Of a DNA stretch of 64,000 nt, positions 12,216 to 25,369 are shown piece by piece. The stretch is from Parelaphostrongylus tenuis (lineage: Eukaryota > Nematoda > Chromadorea > Rhabditida > Metastrongylidae), in the NCBI GenBank assembly GCA_019055375.1, contig JAHQIW010000714.1:1-64000 (forward strand), written 5' to 3'. Within the stretch, counting starts at the first letter, position 1. The number at the start of each line of letters is the position of its first letter. A model generated the notes under the pieces. That model was not told the DNA's origin and searched no databases. It was given only the letters and a program-made list of their open reading frames with translations. The position numbers and the translations under genes were made by a program.

Positions 12216-13023
12216 GGTGGTCTTGAGAAAAAGCTCGAAACGAGAAGTTCATATGAACATTGTTTCACATAGCAACAGCGCATTAACCACTTCCACCTTT
12301 CACTACCCTTGTATTCTTCGCTTCAAATATTCAGGTTCCTACATTTTCTGTCCTCTCAAGAAAGTATATCTGAATTGAGATTCTAGATTTGATCAGGAAC
12401 TGAATATTAGAAAGTATGAGAACGAATTTTATGGCATACATGACATATTTTCAATAGGTTATATTAAGCTTTTATAAATCAGCACACCAAATCGCTCAAA
12501 GTTTGAGTTAGCAAATGCTTATCTTTCAAACTTTGATCAGATAGGATGAAAGACAGTTTAAAAGATTACTTATCGGACACGAAGCAAAGACGTGAATGAT
12601 ATAAGAACTAATAACTAGAAAACTTAATTAGTGAAAAAAAAGTGCACATTACAAGAACCCAATAACACTTTTTGAGTAGTTTCAACAATTTTCGCAATCA
12701 TAACCATGTCATAACAACAAAAACAGAGACATTAAACAACAATATTATCCCTAGGAGACTAGAATTGATGTTCGGAGTGCTGGAGAAGATCTGACCTATT
12801 TATCAATAGATAAAGCGTCTCACCAAAAGTTTCACGAAAAATACAGAAAAACATGAAGTACACCGACAGTCCACCATAACAAATCAACAACGATAACACT
12901 ATGGAACTTAAAGATTTCATAGATTTCAAATTTAATAACTGATTCTCTATGGTCACATCAATAGTGGCCTCGACAGTGCTTCAGTGCCAACCCACATAAT
13001 TTCGTATCAACACTAACCAAAAC

Positions 13024-15710
13024 CTATGTCTTTGATGAATCGTCGAGGCCTTGAAGTTCGTCGCTATCATTCTTGTCAATCTTCTGCACACCTTTTTTCA
13101 CGTCTGGTCGACAGCATAGCCAATGGCAAGTTATATTTGTCATTTTATCTGAGAAGGCCAAAATGAATATAAACAGCAAAAATCCGAGGCCAAGTTTTCG
13201 ACAACTGTTGATAACTTTCCGATTAGCAAAAGAAATTTACCTTTTCTCAGCAGTGAAATTGTAAATAAAACATATTTATTTAACTCAACAATATTGATTG
13301 CCCGAAGGTTGACGGTGAATTTGATAGATTAGGATACACAGTGCTCGGCCAAAGTTATCGACTTACCTCATTGCAGTAACTACCATCAGAAATAAAAAAA
13401 AAAACACATACGTGATGACGTGTCTTCAAAAGCGATGATTTTTCTAGACACACAGTGACTGTTATGACCTCTCAGAGGTATTGTACTTTCGGCTGTTTAT
13501 TCTGCCCCACAAAACGTTTTCCTATGCTTCTTTAAATTGACCGACAAATCGTACAACTTGGATGTTACGGCGGATGTTAGCCAGAGTTATCTTTATTGCG
13601 CACTGAGAAATATATAAATTCATCTCAAAAGAAATTATTAGTTCAAAGCCCGATAATTCAAGTGTCAAATGACTGTCATCTTAACACAAACCTGCGAAAA
13701 CTCAACCACCTCTGTCTACTGATTTTTAATACTGTTGCACACTTTCTCAAAACAAAACACAAAGTTCGTGATAGCGTAAAATTAGGTACCGTCCACTGCA
13801 GTAATCAAGCAAAATTAGACTCAATCGTGTAAGCGTTACACAAGTTTCAAAAATGAATTATTGATATTGTACTCACCATTGATCACTTTTAGAAATCTCG
13901 GAGCCTCATTTGGATTTACTAACGCATAAAAGAATACTAATCCGCTGAACACTACAACAACACCCGTAAATGTTACCTGAAATGGGGAAATTTCACATAC
14001 TTTTCTATTTCTCAATGGAACAAAAACCCTATTATCTTACGTGAAGATATGAGTACCTGTTTTAAAACAACATTTTTTCATAAAAACCCTGTGTAACACT
14101 TTTAATTCAGTAGTACGGAGTTCCCAAGTTATAATCACCTGCTCCAAATAATAATTAATCGGTACCAAATAATTCACATACTTTCAAACTGAAACTATTG
14201 AAAGCAGCCTTTACACAAAAGATGAGACGAAAATTTCTGTTAAGGCATAGTCATCACATGGCAAATTACATACTGTATTCACATCGACTGCCACAACTAA
14301 TTTAGGAATTGAGTTTATAGCTTGTATGACATCATTCCGAACAACACAGATACTAACCATGTTCTTCAACGTCACGACTACTGCCCACTTTGATGAATTC
14401 GCACAAAAAAAATAACGTGACTGATAAACAAAAAACAACACTTTCAATCGACTAATTTGAATTATCGCTCGAAAATTTATACGTTCTAATATCAGATTGT
14501 AATAATCGCAATCATAGAAAGAAAATTAGACAATCGATCACTCTGAAAGAACGCCATAGTGATCCTTTCACAGAACGTGGAGTTGTAAATGATTCGACGT
14601 CGATTTCTCAATATGTGAGGGCTATGTAACCTTCTACAAGGAACTGAGAAAACCGAAAAGCACTGTGCTACTGATTAGGCTGAAAGGCCAAAACACGTGT
14701 CTAACAGAGAACAATCGGCAAATCAAATGCACAGAAAGATTCATTTCGCGCAGACGTCTCTGCTCATGGCAATTTTTGAACTTTTTGTGATTTTCTAAAG
14801 CTTTTGAGCAGGGGAGTGTACAGATCAATAAATATAAACTTTATCTTTTCTCATGCCTCTCAGCCAAAATTATTTGAACCACTCAAAGCAAAAATTTGAC
14901 GGCTACTTGCTAAAAGATAGATACGTTGTTGCCTAGGAGTGGTGTCAAACAGGTGTCGGTGTGCAACGGTTCGAGTGCGCGTCCCTGATAGGGTGAAATC
15001 CGTGTTCGAGTCCCACTTGATGCAAAAGTCTTGCACATCACGCTACATCACTGGGTATATTGCAACATTATACCGCCGATAAAAGCGCTTAAACAAAGAG
15101 AAATTCTATTTGATCACCGAAGCAAGAACTTTCTGAAATAAACCCAGTAATGTAGAGTGGTGTGCAAAAACACTCTAAATTATTGGATTTATTGTAACAT
15201 CATACCACGCAACAAGAGGTCAAATAAAATTAATTTTGATTGATTATTGAAACTTTCTAACATCCAACGTTTTGTAGGCTGTAATCGAATAAAGCATTGG
15301 AAATCATTTTGTACCCACCTTTATAAGCTAATTATGAGTGTTTTTTGAATGTGTGAAGTTTCAACCCTTCTGATACGCCGCTAATTTTCCGCAAAGCTTG
15401 CAGCCCTCTCAACCTGCAAGCGGGGGGCGATTTGACCACTATGTTGTGAATTTGGAGAGGCTTTCAGACTTTTATCGCCACTAAAGGGAGTTTTGTGATA
15501 ACTAAGAAAGAGAATATCGCGGAAACTTCATTTAGGCTATCGGTGGTAGAAACAGCGCCGATGCTTTCTAACGAACGATACAATAATGTCAAATGATTGT
15601 CTACCAAAAAGAGATTTATTTCCGACGTTGCTAACATTCATTTTTTTCGGAAGTGCTTGCGCATATAATCTGGTGATATATATTGGCCCACGAGTTCTAC
15701 TATAGATGTA

Positions 15711-15756
<46 letters not shown>

Positions 15757-18700
15757 CATATGTATATGTTTACACATACATATGTTTACACATATATACG
15801 CATATATATGCATGTATATATAGATATATATACATATATATAGCAACATTATATAGTGCAGGACACGCGTTTCTGCCGTACAGCCTCGTCAGTTGCACGG
15901 TGCCTTTTCGTTCAGTCAGTTCCTCAAGAATCTACCGCTTATATGGAGGAATCGGCGACGAACTTTTTACACTCAGTGTACGGTGAACTAATCACCGTGG
16001 CGTTCTTTCAGAGTGATTGATTGTCGAATGAATGGCGCATGCCTATTCCGTGGGCATATGTAACTTTCAGTTAACTATTTTACCTCGCTCACGAACAATA
16101 TATTTTGTAATGCCGAAATAAGTGTCTTGCACTATATAAATGCCATAACAGACCACATACAAGACTCAAAATATGTCATCAGATTATACTTTTGTGAGAG
16201 AGATCTCAAAATAGTGATTGGAAGGCTTGTTATATATGGTTGCGCATGTCGTTGCCAGAAGCTTTTATGACTTACATGCTGCTCATATATTCAAATTTTT
16301 TGCATGACATTGTAAACCTGCCATTTATAGATGTTTTAAGAATAATGGATAGGATTGAGCAAGAGTATGCAGATAAATATATCAGATTGCTGCCAGATTT
16401 GTATCGAGGCGGCCACCCATTACACCAGGCCCTAGTAGGTCGAGACGCGGCACGGCCAACAGTATCCCAATTGGGACATGCCAAACCGAAAGGATTAACA
16501 CAAAAACAATATCAGGAACGACAGTGAAATGCGATGAGCCATCAATGAAATATAATAATTTTGTTATCTTTCAGTGAGATAAAGAATTAAGAAACAACTT
16601 ACCACCGGTTCTTCAAGAAATGGAACAAGAACAAGTAGAAAACTAATGACCATGAAGAGAACTGTCAGGACTATTGGGACCTTAATGGCACCTGGAAATT
16701 CAAATATTACCGCGGAAGAGAAACACCATTTTGATTCTCCTAGAATTAAGCTGATCAGAACAGTAACACAGTGGTAGTAATGTCGGTCGTCACGATTATG
16801 GTGGAGGTTTGAGCCATGCCGCACTCACCAAGCCTCTCATCTTTCCGAGGTTGAGAAATTGGTAGCAGGCTTGTGTGAAAAAAGACTCTCACTCTACGCA
16901 ATTCAAAGGGGAACCTCTATACTTGTTATGCTACGACTCCAAATAGAATTAAATCCGCCGACATCAAACGACATTCATGATGGCAAAACTCAGATGGTAA
17001 CCTAATCCACATGGAATTAGCTCGAAAACACTCATGCATACGGATGGAATGAAACGATTTGAATGCAAAAAGTTTTGGGATCCGCATAAAAGATGTGAAG
17101 ATGGTTGGGTAACACTTTCAGTAAAATGCTCCGTTTTCAAAACCCAGATGTATCGATTGTTAAGACAAACAATTAGCAGTTATTACCAAAAAAAAACCAA
17201 CCTTCTGCAACAGGCAGTTCAGTATAGCGTATGTACAGTAACGCGGCGACGCTAACAGCTTTCTGTGCCCACATGACAAATGTGACGTAGTTAATTAAGG
17301 TTTCAATTTTTATGAAAGACACCGCAAAAGTACATATCACCTATAAATGCGACAACTCATACGATTTTCGTTAACACACTGACCGTCAACTATGAAGTTT
17401 GACCTTACCTGACCGAGAACGGCAGCTCGTGGGCTATTCGATTTATCGTTCACGCAACTCAGAAATGTCGGTAGGTGGCCTTCGCGAGCTGCAGCGTACA
17501 TAAATCTAGAACAAAAGACTGAAATAATGTCTCATCTACGACAAATTTCTTCAGCTTACCTTGATCCGCAAAAGATATTACTGTTAAGTGTGCCGATTAG
17601 AAGTAAACTAACCATGAAAGGGATAGCGTAGGAGAAGTTGCCCAACGTTTTCTGAGCAAAGTCCTAAAAACAAATTATGCAGAATTTCTCGAGGTAATGA
17701 TTGATTTAGTAACAATATTTTTGATCTCCCACGTAAATTCCGACTGTCCGGGAGCACAGAACTCCATGAGGGCAAGGAAAGGGAAAGTAGCCAACCAAGC
17801 AAAGATTGGAACAGTTTACAAATTCAATCCGGGTACTTGTCCATTATGAAGCGACAAATGGAAAACCGATCTCATTCGCTAAACAGGAACTTCTATATGA
17901 GTGTCAGTGATAATTCAAAAGCTTAGTTCAGACTAAAGCCCCACGTGGCTGGTTTTCGATAAAGCCTTTCCTTGACGTTGTTACAGAAGGAAATTCCATG
18001 CCTCCCACACGCGCATATTTCTCGCCGAAGAGAGCTCTTTCTTTGGACAAACAGTTTTTCTTATTCATAGTGTAATGTTTGCTGATCCCAACGCTGCGCT
18101 TATTTTCTGGAAAGACCGTCTTTCTGCAATGCAATAGGGAGACGTTTCTCTGCAATGCAATAGAGAGAATAAGTTGAATGACACATACGCGAGCAAAGGG
18201 TTCCTTGGCCAATTCAGATGCGATACTTCTCTACACTTTAATATGCTCGAGAATCGATGATCATCGCATCAGTTCACGGCCGCCCCACCCACCGGCACGT
18301 GAATTGGTTAAAGATCCCTTTGCTCGCGTATGTGAATCTAACTTTTTTTTCCCTCTTGCATTGCAGAGAAACGGCCTTTCCATAAGATAAGCACAGTGTT
18401 GGAATCAGCAAACATTACGTTATCGAATAATGACTAACAGTCCAAAGAAAGAGCTCTGTCCAGCGAGAAATAAGCGCTTACGAGACATAGTTTTGTGAGG
18501 ATTTTACAGCGTTATGAAGGGGTCTTTTTGATAACAGGCGACCTGGGGATGTAGCCAGAAATCCAAGCATTCAAATAATTACTAACATTCCTACGCAAAG
18601 TTCTTTTCCAACGAATGAGATCGGTTTTTTCACTTGTCGCCGCATATTGGAACAAGTACCACAATCCGTTATTACGGATAACTAAAACCTAACTTTTGCC

Positions 18701-21700
18701 GTAGTTTCCAGTCGCCTTACTTTTCATGACTTTGATGCATCATATTGTGAAATTTGTAACATAACTGAGTATGGTTAAGACATCAGGGGCAACTTTCTAA
18801 GAGTTATACTGTTTTTGGCGAAAGGAAAGAAAACAAACTGTAATTTTATATGACCAAACAGAATTCTTTTTATTCAACAACTTTTAGCGATGGTATGATA
18901 TCATAGATATAGCTGATGATGTTGAGCGATGTGCAAAACTTTGACGTCAAGTGGAACTCAGATCCGCTTTTCACCTTTCCCAGGGATGCGTGCTTGACCA
19001 AATCCACTAGCGACGCCTATTTTGAAACCAATCTTTGTACGCTACAACGCATCAATCTGTCAATAATCAATCATCAGAGGTTTGGCTTGGTAGTCGATAT
19101 CGACACTGGCACTCAATCACACTAACAGATGTTGGATGTATGTATGATCAAGCAATTGGTTGATTACGCGCCCCGAAAAGGGTATGATGGGGGTTCGAGC
19201 CTGACCCTACGTCAGAGTTTTACACATTATTCAACACCATTGGGTGTATCTAAACTGCAGTTTCGCTGTAATGAATAAAATCGGTCTACACGTATGATCA
19301 TAGGATATTTCGGTACTTTTCCGTTATCTGCACCTAGTTGGATCTCTGAAAGAGACATATTATTCGAGTGTTTCCAAAGTCTTAGCAGTCGTTTGATAGC
19401 CTAACTCTTGGAGGTTCTTTTCAGTTCTGAGGGGCGAATGAGAAACCGATCTCATTCGTCGGAGGGGAACTTTTCATAGGAATCCTAATAACCATGCGAA
19501 AGCTGAAAATGAGGCTACAGCCCCATGTCGCCGGTTCTCGAAAAGGCCTTTTAGACGCTGTTACATGAGGAGATTTCTTGGCTTCAGACAAGCATATTTC
19601 TTGCCGGGCAGAACTCATTCCTTAGGATATTAATAATCATTCGATAGCAATCGAATTTGATTCCAACGCTGTAATTATACCCTAAGAACACCATTTTCCG
19701 AAACTACATAAGCTGCAACACAACTGGTGATAAGTCGAATTTCTACGTGGGAGCAAGGACGTCCTGTGCGAATTTACGTGAAAAGCTGACTGCGGCGGCC
19801 AGTGAACCGTGACGAGAACCTCGATTTTCGAGCTATGAACGCGTAGAGAAGTATTGCTTCAACAGTTCACGTGGCCGCCACACCCACTACGTCGTGAATT
19901 GACTCCAGATCTTTTTTTTTTCACACATCAAATTCAACTTCTTTTACCCGTTGCGTTGTAGAAAAACGTTTTTTCAAGATGTAAGCACAGCACTGGTATC
20001 AAGAAGCACTACGGTATCTTATGATTGATAATAGTCCAAAGAATGAGTCTGTCGGCCGAGAAATATGCTCAGTTTTGTGGGGAGTTTATAGCGCTATAAA
20101 AGGGTGTTTTGAAAAACCTGGCGACGTGGGGCTGCGGCCTCACGTCTCAGCTTTCGAATAGTTACTAATACTCCTATATAATGTTTCTCTCCAGCAAATA
20201 GAATCGGTTTATTATTTGTCCCCTCATAACTGAATTAACCCTTGGAAATTTCAGATATGTACTTTATTTCTAAAATGACCTCTTTGGTACGCTGTAACAC
20301 GAACGATAAAATTATGTTGTCATCCAAATATTTCTCACTAAGTGAAGCTTTTCCTTTGGGCTTACATATTTGTTCGTTAGCCCAAATTTCGAAAATTCGA
20401 TTAATACATTAGACTTGTAGGAAGAACTTCTTAGTGCGCAGTAACAACTAAAAGAAGGTTGCGTTTCGCGAATTGCCGCAATTGCGCGGTAGCATAGTAC
20501 ATGTTGCGAATCCTAGCTACATATCGTAAAGTACGGTGGTTTGGTGCCCATTCGCGCTAGGAGGCTCCCAATACGCATATCTGACAGAGTTACTGGGTTC
20601 AATATCGATGCCGACTACTTAGGCCAAACCGTTGACGGTTGGCTCTTGACAGATTGATGCGCTGTAGCGTAGAAAGAGTGATGGCAAGACGGGCTTAGGT
20701 AGTGCAAAGAGTAAGAGCACGCGTTCCGGGATAGAGTAAGATGCACGGTTCGAGTCCCGCCTGATGAAAAAGTTTTGCACATCACTCTACATCACTGGGT
20801 GCATCCATAAATTATGTTTCTTTGGTTGCTGTAGCGCACTAAGAAGTCCTTCTGAGAACAAAATACATTATTGGATCAGTCGAGATTTAAGCTATCGAAT
20901 AAGTGCCTAAAAGTCTAAGGGAAAAGCTTTGCTCAGCCAGAAAGGTTTGAATGAGAAACACGAATTTTTTTTGCTGTTACAGCGCAATAATAAAGCCATT
21001 TTGAAAAAAACTAGATCGTTGAAATCCATGAGATTTGCGCTACTAAATGATTGAAAGAACTTGGAAAACGTTTTTCTCAATGGATCGCAAAAGGGTGCGA
21101 ATAAAGGAAATGACCCAGATTAGCGAAACTCGACCTTCTTTCAGCTGTTACGGCGCAAAAAGAAGCGTTTTTCAAAAATGAAATGTATCATTGGAATCGC
21201 CCATATTTAAGCTATTAAATTGTTACTTAACGTCTAAAGGAAAAGCTTTACCCAGCGAGAAATGTGTGAATGAGAAACATAATGTTATCTCTACTGCTAA
21301 TATTTAAGCTACCGAATGATTACTAAAACTTATAAGATATCAAAAAATCGCATCTCTCGAGAGAATGAATTATAATACATTTCTCTAGCAGATGTATCAT
21401 CTTACACCATCTTATTGCGCTCAACATTACACGCTAAAATCTTACTTGAAGATGACGGTTACAATAGGCACTTTTTTGCTTTTTAAAAGTATACCACTAG
21501 CTATGTCCAAAAGTATGAAATCTATGCTTAGAAACTTATTATCACGTCGACTTGGAGAAGCAAATTGACCCACATATCGTGACTGTCAGTTTTCCCGCGG
21601 AAAAGATGGGTGAGAGGAAGGAAAGAGAGGCCCTGTTATGTTTAGAAATGAAGGGAAAGATGGAATTTACTTAAAAGTCTATTGATAGTTTGTTTTAACT

Positions 21701-24700
21701 TAACATAGTTTCTAAATGAAGGTGAAGAGTGAAAAATTCAAAAAAATCCATACAAATGAAACAGAATCACGTCAGCTTTTGCAAAATCTTCTTCAAGTTT
21801 AGTAAGACTTTCAAATGAAAGTACCTTCAAATTGTTAAATTAAAGCATCTGTACTCACAGAGGCGACGGCAGTGCTATTCTTAACTTCCTCTGGAGATAG
21901 AGCCACAAAATAGGAAAAGTTAATAGCAACGTAGGTGACACAGACGATTAAAATGCCGGAAATTAACGATAGTGGTATGTTCCTGAAATGACTCAAAACC
22001 TAGGCGGTGTACAAAAAAAAAACGATAGCGAATCTAAGCCACCACATTCGTCATAGTTCCTTGATGTCTTAATCAAGCATGCTGCCCAACTCCCAGTTAA
22101 AACGATTCAAGGAAGTGAACCGTCCCATTTCATTTTTATGAATAAAAGAAAAAGGATTCTCCGGAAGCAAACCACTTAAATGCAGTGAGTATCTCAATAT
22201 CAAGAGCAATCAGAAGTCAACTCCTCTATCAAATGAATCATAATCACAAACCGTGTAGGCTTATGAATTTCTGGTGTTCCATAGTTCAGTATGTCCCATC
22301 CAGCGTAACTCCATAGCCCTCCGTAGAAAGCCAGTGCCAGCTTGCCTGGGACCCAAACACTCCCCTCCATAGGATGTTCCAGATTATGTGTCCAGCCTGG
22401 CAAACACCACATTAATACTTACATAAATATGATATATATACCACCATATTCTGTGGAAAAAACATGATTCAATAAAGACTTGAATCTTACCTGCAAAGAA
22501 AAAGTAGTAGAAGCCTGTGAGCACAATTATAGCCATAGCCAACATTTTAGCACTGGTCACAAGCACTTGAAATGGCGCAGCATAGCGATCCAAAGCGTAT
22601 AAGTTCAATATCGTTAGAACGACTAGAATTAACAAGTCATACTGAATGAAAATGGATACGAGATTTCGTTGATGTCCTCACCAAGAAGCGCAAATCCTAG
22701 ACTTCGTTGGCCAAACTCCTGCCATTCTAAGTCAACTGACAACAATGGTGATATGCCGTTCACTAAAAAAACCACAGTTATGAAATTATATCTTTATTTC
22801 AAGTGCTTCATTAAGACCACGCTCAAATTTCAATAGATCCTTTCATTATTACTTGAGCCAACTTGTCATGTGGTCTGGTAAGGGCTCTTGTACAGCCCGA
22901 TACACGTGTTTCGTCCTTACAAACTCGTCAGTCGGGCAGAACCCGTCGTCTTTCGATATTTTTTTTATAGTCAGTTCTCGCGAGAGTTCTACTCCCTTAC
23001 AGACAGTCATCGAAGACGAACGTTTTACACTCTATGTCAAGTGAAATTTTCATCTAACACAGAGTGTTACGCACTCGATTGCTCGTTGGCTGGTAATTTT
23101 ATCATATTATACCTTTATTTCTCTCGATGACTCTCTGTGAGGGAGTAGACTTTCGAGAGAACTGACTTCAAAAATATCGAAAGACGACGGTTTGCCCGAC
23201 TGACGAGTCTGTAAGGACGAAACACGTGTATCGGGCTGTACAAGAGCCCTTATCAGACCACATGACAAGTTGGCTCACATAATAATAAAAGGATATAGTT
23301 ATGAAGATAAAAAAGAGCAGAAGTGGAACTTACTGATGTAGTGCCCAAATGTTTGGGCCTGCACTGCAGCCGATGCAGGAAACGTTATAAATACTGATAT
23401 CCACATAAAAGAAAACGCAATGGCATCCCATCCTACGAAAAGCGCATAAGCGAAGTCACAACCGGGCTCGGGGATTGATGTTCCAAGTTCGATGAAGCAA
23501 ATGGCACCTGGAATAGTGAATTCAGCTCCAAAATTTGAGAGTAAAATGTGAGCATAGTGATATATCTCATGAACTTTTATCCCCAAATTACATCCCATTA
23601 TCTGCAACAGCATTTTGAGGAGTTTTCGAAACCATGAACCCAATTTTATGCGTCTATAACCCCCACCATGTTGCGTCTAACAAGGCACGCTTCTAGACGC
23701 TGCACGACGGGGTACACACCATTGTTGGACGCAACACGCTGGAGCTTGGAGAAGAAGAGGACTGAGTCCAGGGCCCTGAAAGGCGACGGAAAAAATTCAC
23801 TCCATATATTGACTCTTCTATGTAACAGTCCTACCTAACAAGGATATTAATCCACATCCTATCCAGACAATAATCGATAGACCGACGGTTTGCGTGTAGT
23901 TGAGTATTGACGTTGGCGTTATGAAAATTCCCGATCCAATAATATTGCCTGGAAAAAAGTACACATATTCTCTTGTCGTTTAAAGCTTACAGGAGATATC
24001 ATTGCTTACGAGTGTGGCGCAGTGGTTACAGGAGTTCAGCGACACACACCTGGTCGAATAATCGATGGTTGGATCCCGCGCTCAGGGCTTACTAAGTCTT
24101 CCGTCATTTAGAGGTCGATGAATTGGTGCCGCTCCTGCCTAAGAGGATAGCAGCACTGACTTGATACATCGGTGGGCCACTGAGAGTCGTTGTATGGGCC
24201 AAATATGCATTCAGTCACCTCAGACGAAGCTTAAAATTGAAGACGAATGCATGTGGCATTCTTCAGGGACCGAACAACGGCGAGAGCTTCACCCTTTTGT
24301 CCTTTTATCATTGCTGACAGGGGTCCAATTAACACTCTCATATCTCAGAGTCATCGAGAGAGCAACACCTTTAGCCAATCACTTTCATATCGTAACCTGA
24401 TAGATATGCAATACTTGAAGCCTCACGCGGGAGTTGAACTCGCGTTTCATTCACACCGGGGCTTGCGCTATCAATATATTTATGGAGATGGCGTTAACCC
24501 CCAGTGCTTAGAGGTGCCCACAATAGTTACCGCGCACCTTGAGCTCCCAATCCTACCGAGCTAGAAAACTGTTAACCGACGTGCCTGGGAAAGTAGCATA
24601 AATGACTTGAAACATCGCTGAGCCACCCTGAGTCATGAATAGCCAAGTTTGCATTCAGAGTCTCTAGCAATGCTTGAAGAAAGTGACGATGCATTAGCCA

Positions 24701-25172
24701 AGGATTGATCGACACGAAAGCTATACCCTTTTCATCCCCTACCCATATGATCAAGGAAAAATTCGAATGCAAGCATGTACATTAGAAGCGTCTGACTCTG
24801 ATCAATCCTTGAATAATTTCATGCATTTGACTCTTTTGCGCATTTCACGAGGTGAATGGATGCATACTGGCCCATTCTATTGGCGTACGCTGATGTATGA
24901 ATACATTAACTTATTGCAGTTATCCTCGAAGACAAATCTGGTACGAACTGACCTTGGAGGGTTAAAGGGTTTTGTGCTCCCCTTGCTGCTGGTGTGATCC
25001 CAAAGCTACAGACCACGGTTGTGTTGAAGGACAGCCCTGCCCACTGCGCTACATACAACTCAAATATGTAGATATGCACAAGATATTTGTAGAAAATCTT
25101 CGCCTGAGTCTTACCTACAACATAACTAGTACAGGCTAAAAAACCCATTTTATTTCTGGATCGGTCCTCCAT
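13024..25172 (-). CDS. SLC7/LAT-type amino acid transporter
   Basis: Coding exons in reading order: 25172-25115, 23948-23835, 23507-23334, 22762-22682, 22622-22491, 22396-22252, 21982-21859, 17663-17560, 17505-17409, 17340-17202, 16691-16603, 13976-13877, 13148-13024. They total 1482 bases (493 aa plus TAG), and all phases match. The protein is a 12-helix light-chain-type transporter that should exchange amino acids at the plasma membrane. The signature GSGIF is at residues 24-28, [19 protein letters not shown] starts helix 2-3, [15 protein letters not shown] is in helix 6, and FLEEPV is near helix 11-12. The C-terminal tail is acidic ([13 protein letters not shown]). The loop after helix 3 (exon 4) lacks the cysteine that heteromeric members use to bind a 4F2hc-type heavy chain. 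It matches the C. elegans AAT family; which aat member it corresponds to cannot be told by eye. The start is the ATG 22 bases after a TTTCAG; an earlier in-frame start is not excluded. Introns 1, 7 and 11 are large and repeat-filled. Confidence 0.93.
14948..15095 (+). repeat. Family A tRNA-like SINE, single unit
   Basis: The tRNA-like part is 14952-15024 (GGTGTCGGTGTGCAACGG, GTTCGAGTCCC). It is followed by TTGCACATCACGCTACATCA and the ATTATACCGCCGATAAAAGC hairpin tail. It lies in transporter intron 11. Confidence 0.65.
15712..15845. repeat. (TA)n microsatellite
   Basis: An alternating TA run from about 15713 that grades into TATACATATG variants. It lies directly before a family G element. 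Confidence 0.9.
15845..16195. repeat. Family G foldback element
   Basis: The left arm has a TATAGTGCAGGACACGCGTT block and a GTCAGTTGCACGG block. The right arm has the inverse start AAGTGTCTTGCACTATATAA followed by GCCATAACAGACC. The style resembles family E but the sequence differs. There is no coding potential. Confidence 0.6.
16249..16527 (+). CDS. Unassigned reading frame inside transporter intron 11
   Basis: An open plus-strand frame with an ATG at 16249, antisense to the transporter intron between exons 11 and 12. The translation looks protein-like rather than repetitive: an N-terminal hydrophobic part ([20 protein letters not shown]), then [20 protein letters not shown], then a basic, polar end ([12 protein letters not shown]). 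I do not recognise a family. It could be a captured exon, a retrocopy fragment or part of a transposon. A foldback element lies directly upstream and no promoter is visible. Confidence 0.3.
   Translation, partial: SLPEAFMTYMLLIYSNFLHDIVNLPFIDVLRIMDRIEQEYADKYIRLLPDLYRGGHPLHQALVGRDAARPTVSQLGHAKPKGLTQKQYQERQ
17800..18720. repeat. Family D repeat, with internal inverted copies
   Basis: Holds GAAAACCGATCTCATTCGCT, CATATTTCTCGCCGAAGAGA and CGTAATGTTTGCTGATTCCAA-type blocks in one orientation. A reverse set at 18300-18500 includes ATTCAGATGCGATACTTC and CCAAAGAAAGAGCTCTGTCC. The two halves face each other, so this is a foldback-like version of family D. It lies inside transporter intron 7. Confidence 0.55.
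18914..19252. repeat. Family A tRNA-like pair
   Basis: Left reverse unit: GTTGAGCGATGTGCAAAACT, then a reverse tRNA-like part. Right unit: a degenerate tRNA-like part with GGGTTCGAGCCTGACCCT and the tail ACACCATTGGGTGTATC. The spacer is longer than in other pairs. It lies in transporter intron 7. Confidence 0.6.
19390..20220. repeat. Family D repeat
   Basis: Carries GAAACCGATCTCATTCGTCG, then GGCTACAGCCCCATGTCGCC, and reverse-facing blocks near 20040 (CCAAAGAATGAGTCTGTCGG). No gene. Confidence 0.55.
20560..20830 (+). repeat. Family A tRNA-like SINE with pair spacer
   Basis: The right unit starts at about 20691 (GGGCTTAGGTAGTGCAAAGAG, GGTTCGAGTCCCGCCTGATG) and ends in CATCACTCTACATCACTGGG. 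The upstream bases 20610-20690 match the spacer seen in paired copies (GACGGTTGGCTCTTGACAGA). From 20830 to 21330 family D blocks follow. Confidence 0.65.
20830..21340. repeat. Family D repeat, tandem halves
   Basis: Two similar blocks follow one another: AAGGGAAAAGCTTTGCTCAG near 20920 and AAAGGAAAAGCTTTACCCAG near 21240. Each is followed by GAATGAGAAACA. This suggests a duplicated unit. It lies in transporter intron 7. Confidence 0.5.
22790..23290. repeat. Family E foldback in transporter intron 3
   Basis: Left arm GCCCGATACACGTGTTTCGT and GTCAGTCGGGCAGAACCCGT. Right arm inverse GACGAAACACGTGTATCGGG and CAGACCACATGACAAGTTGG. The element fills the intron between exons 4 and 3 (22763-23333) almost completely. 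Confidence 0.85.
23650..23790. repeat. Family F foldback, small
   Basis: GTTGCGTCTAACAAGGCACGC and its inverse TTGTTGGACGCAACACGCTGG face each other across a short loop. The same words occur at 63880-63960. It lies in transporter intron 2. Confidence 0.65.
24008..24312 (+). repeat. Family B tRNA-like SINE
   Basis: The head is GAGTGTGGCGCAGTGGTTAC with a B-box-like GGTTGGATCCCGCGCTC. It ends in GAGAGCTTCACCCTTTTGTC, close to the CTTTATCCTTT tail of other copies. It lies in transporter intron 1. Confidence 0.75.
24570..24750 (+). repeat. Family B SINE body, diverged
   Basis: CATCGCTGAGCCACCCTGAG and CCAAGTTTGCATTCAGAGTC followed by a GATTGATCGACACGAAAGCT end match the body of family B with many changes. 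The head is not clear. Confidence 0.45.
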
Positions 25173-25194
25173 GGCTCCATGCAATGCTCGCCAC

Positions 25195-25210
25195 CTGAAA
25201 TGAAACAAAC
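25195..25210 (-). promoter_or_regulatory. Probable spliced-leader acceptor, transporter gene
   Basis: On the minus strand a TTTGTTTCATTTCAG acceptor lies 22 bases before the start codon, with no upstream exon found. In nematodes this arrangement usually marks trans-splicing of a spliced leader. A cis-spliced 5' UTR exon is the alternative. Confidence 0.5.
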
Positions 25211-25369
25211 TTGAGGTGAGCTTCATTCACTATTTGATATCTATCGTATTCATGAAAGATAAGAATCGAAATGAAAAAAAAAAGGGAAACCCATAACGCT
25301 AACTGTTCAACACGACAGATATTACAGTTAAAACAAAAAGAAAACTGCCTACTTGCCTGGTATAAGGAA

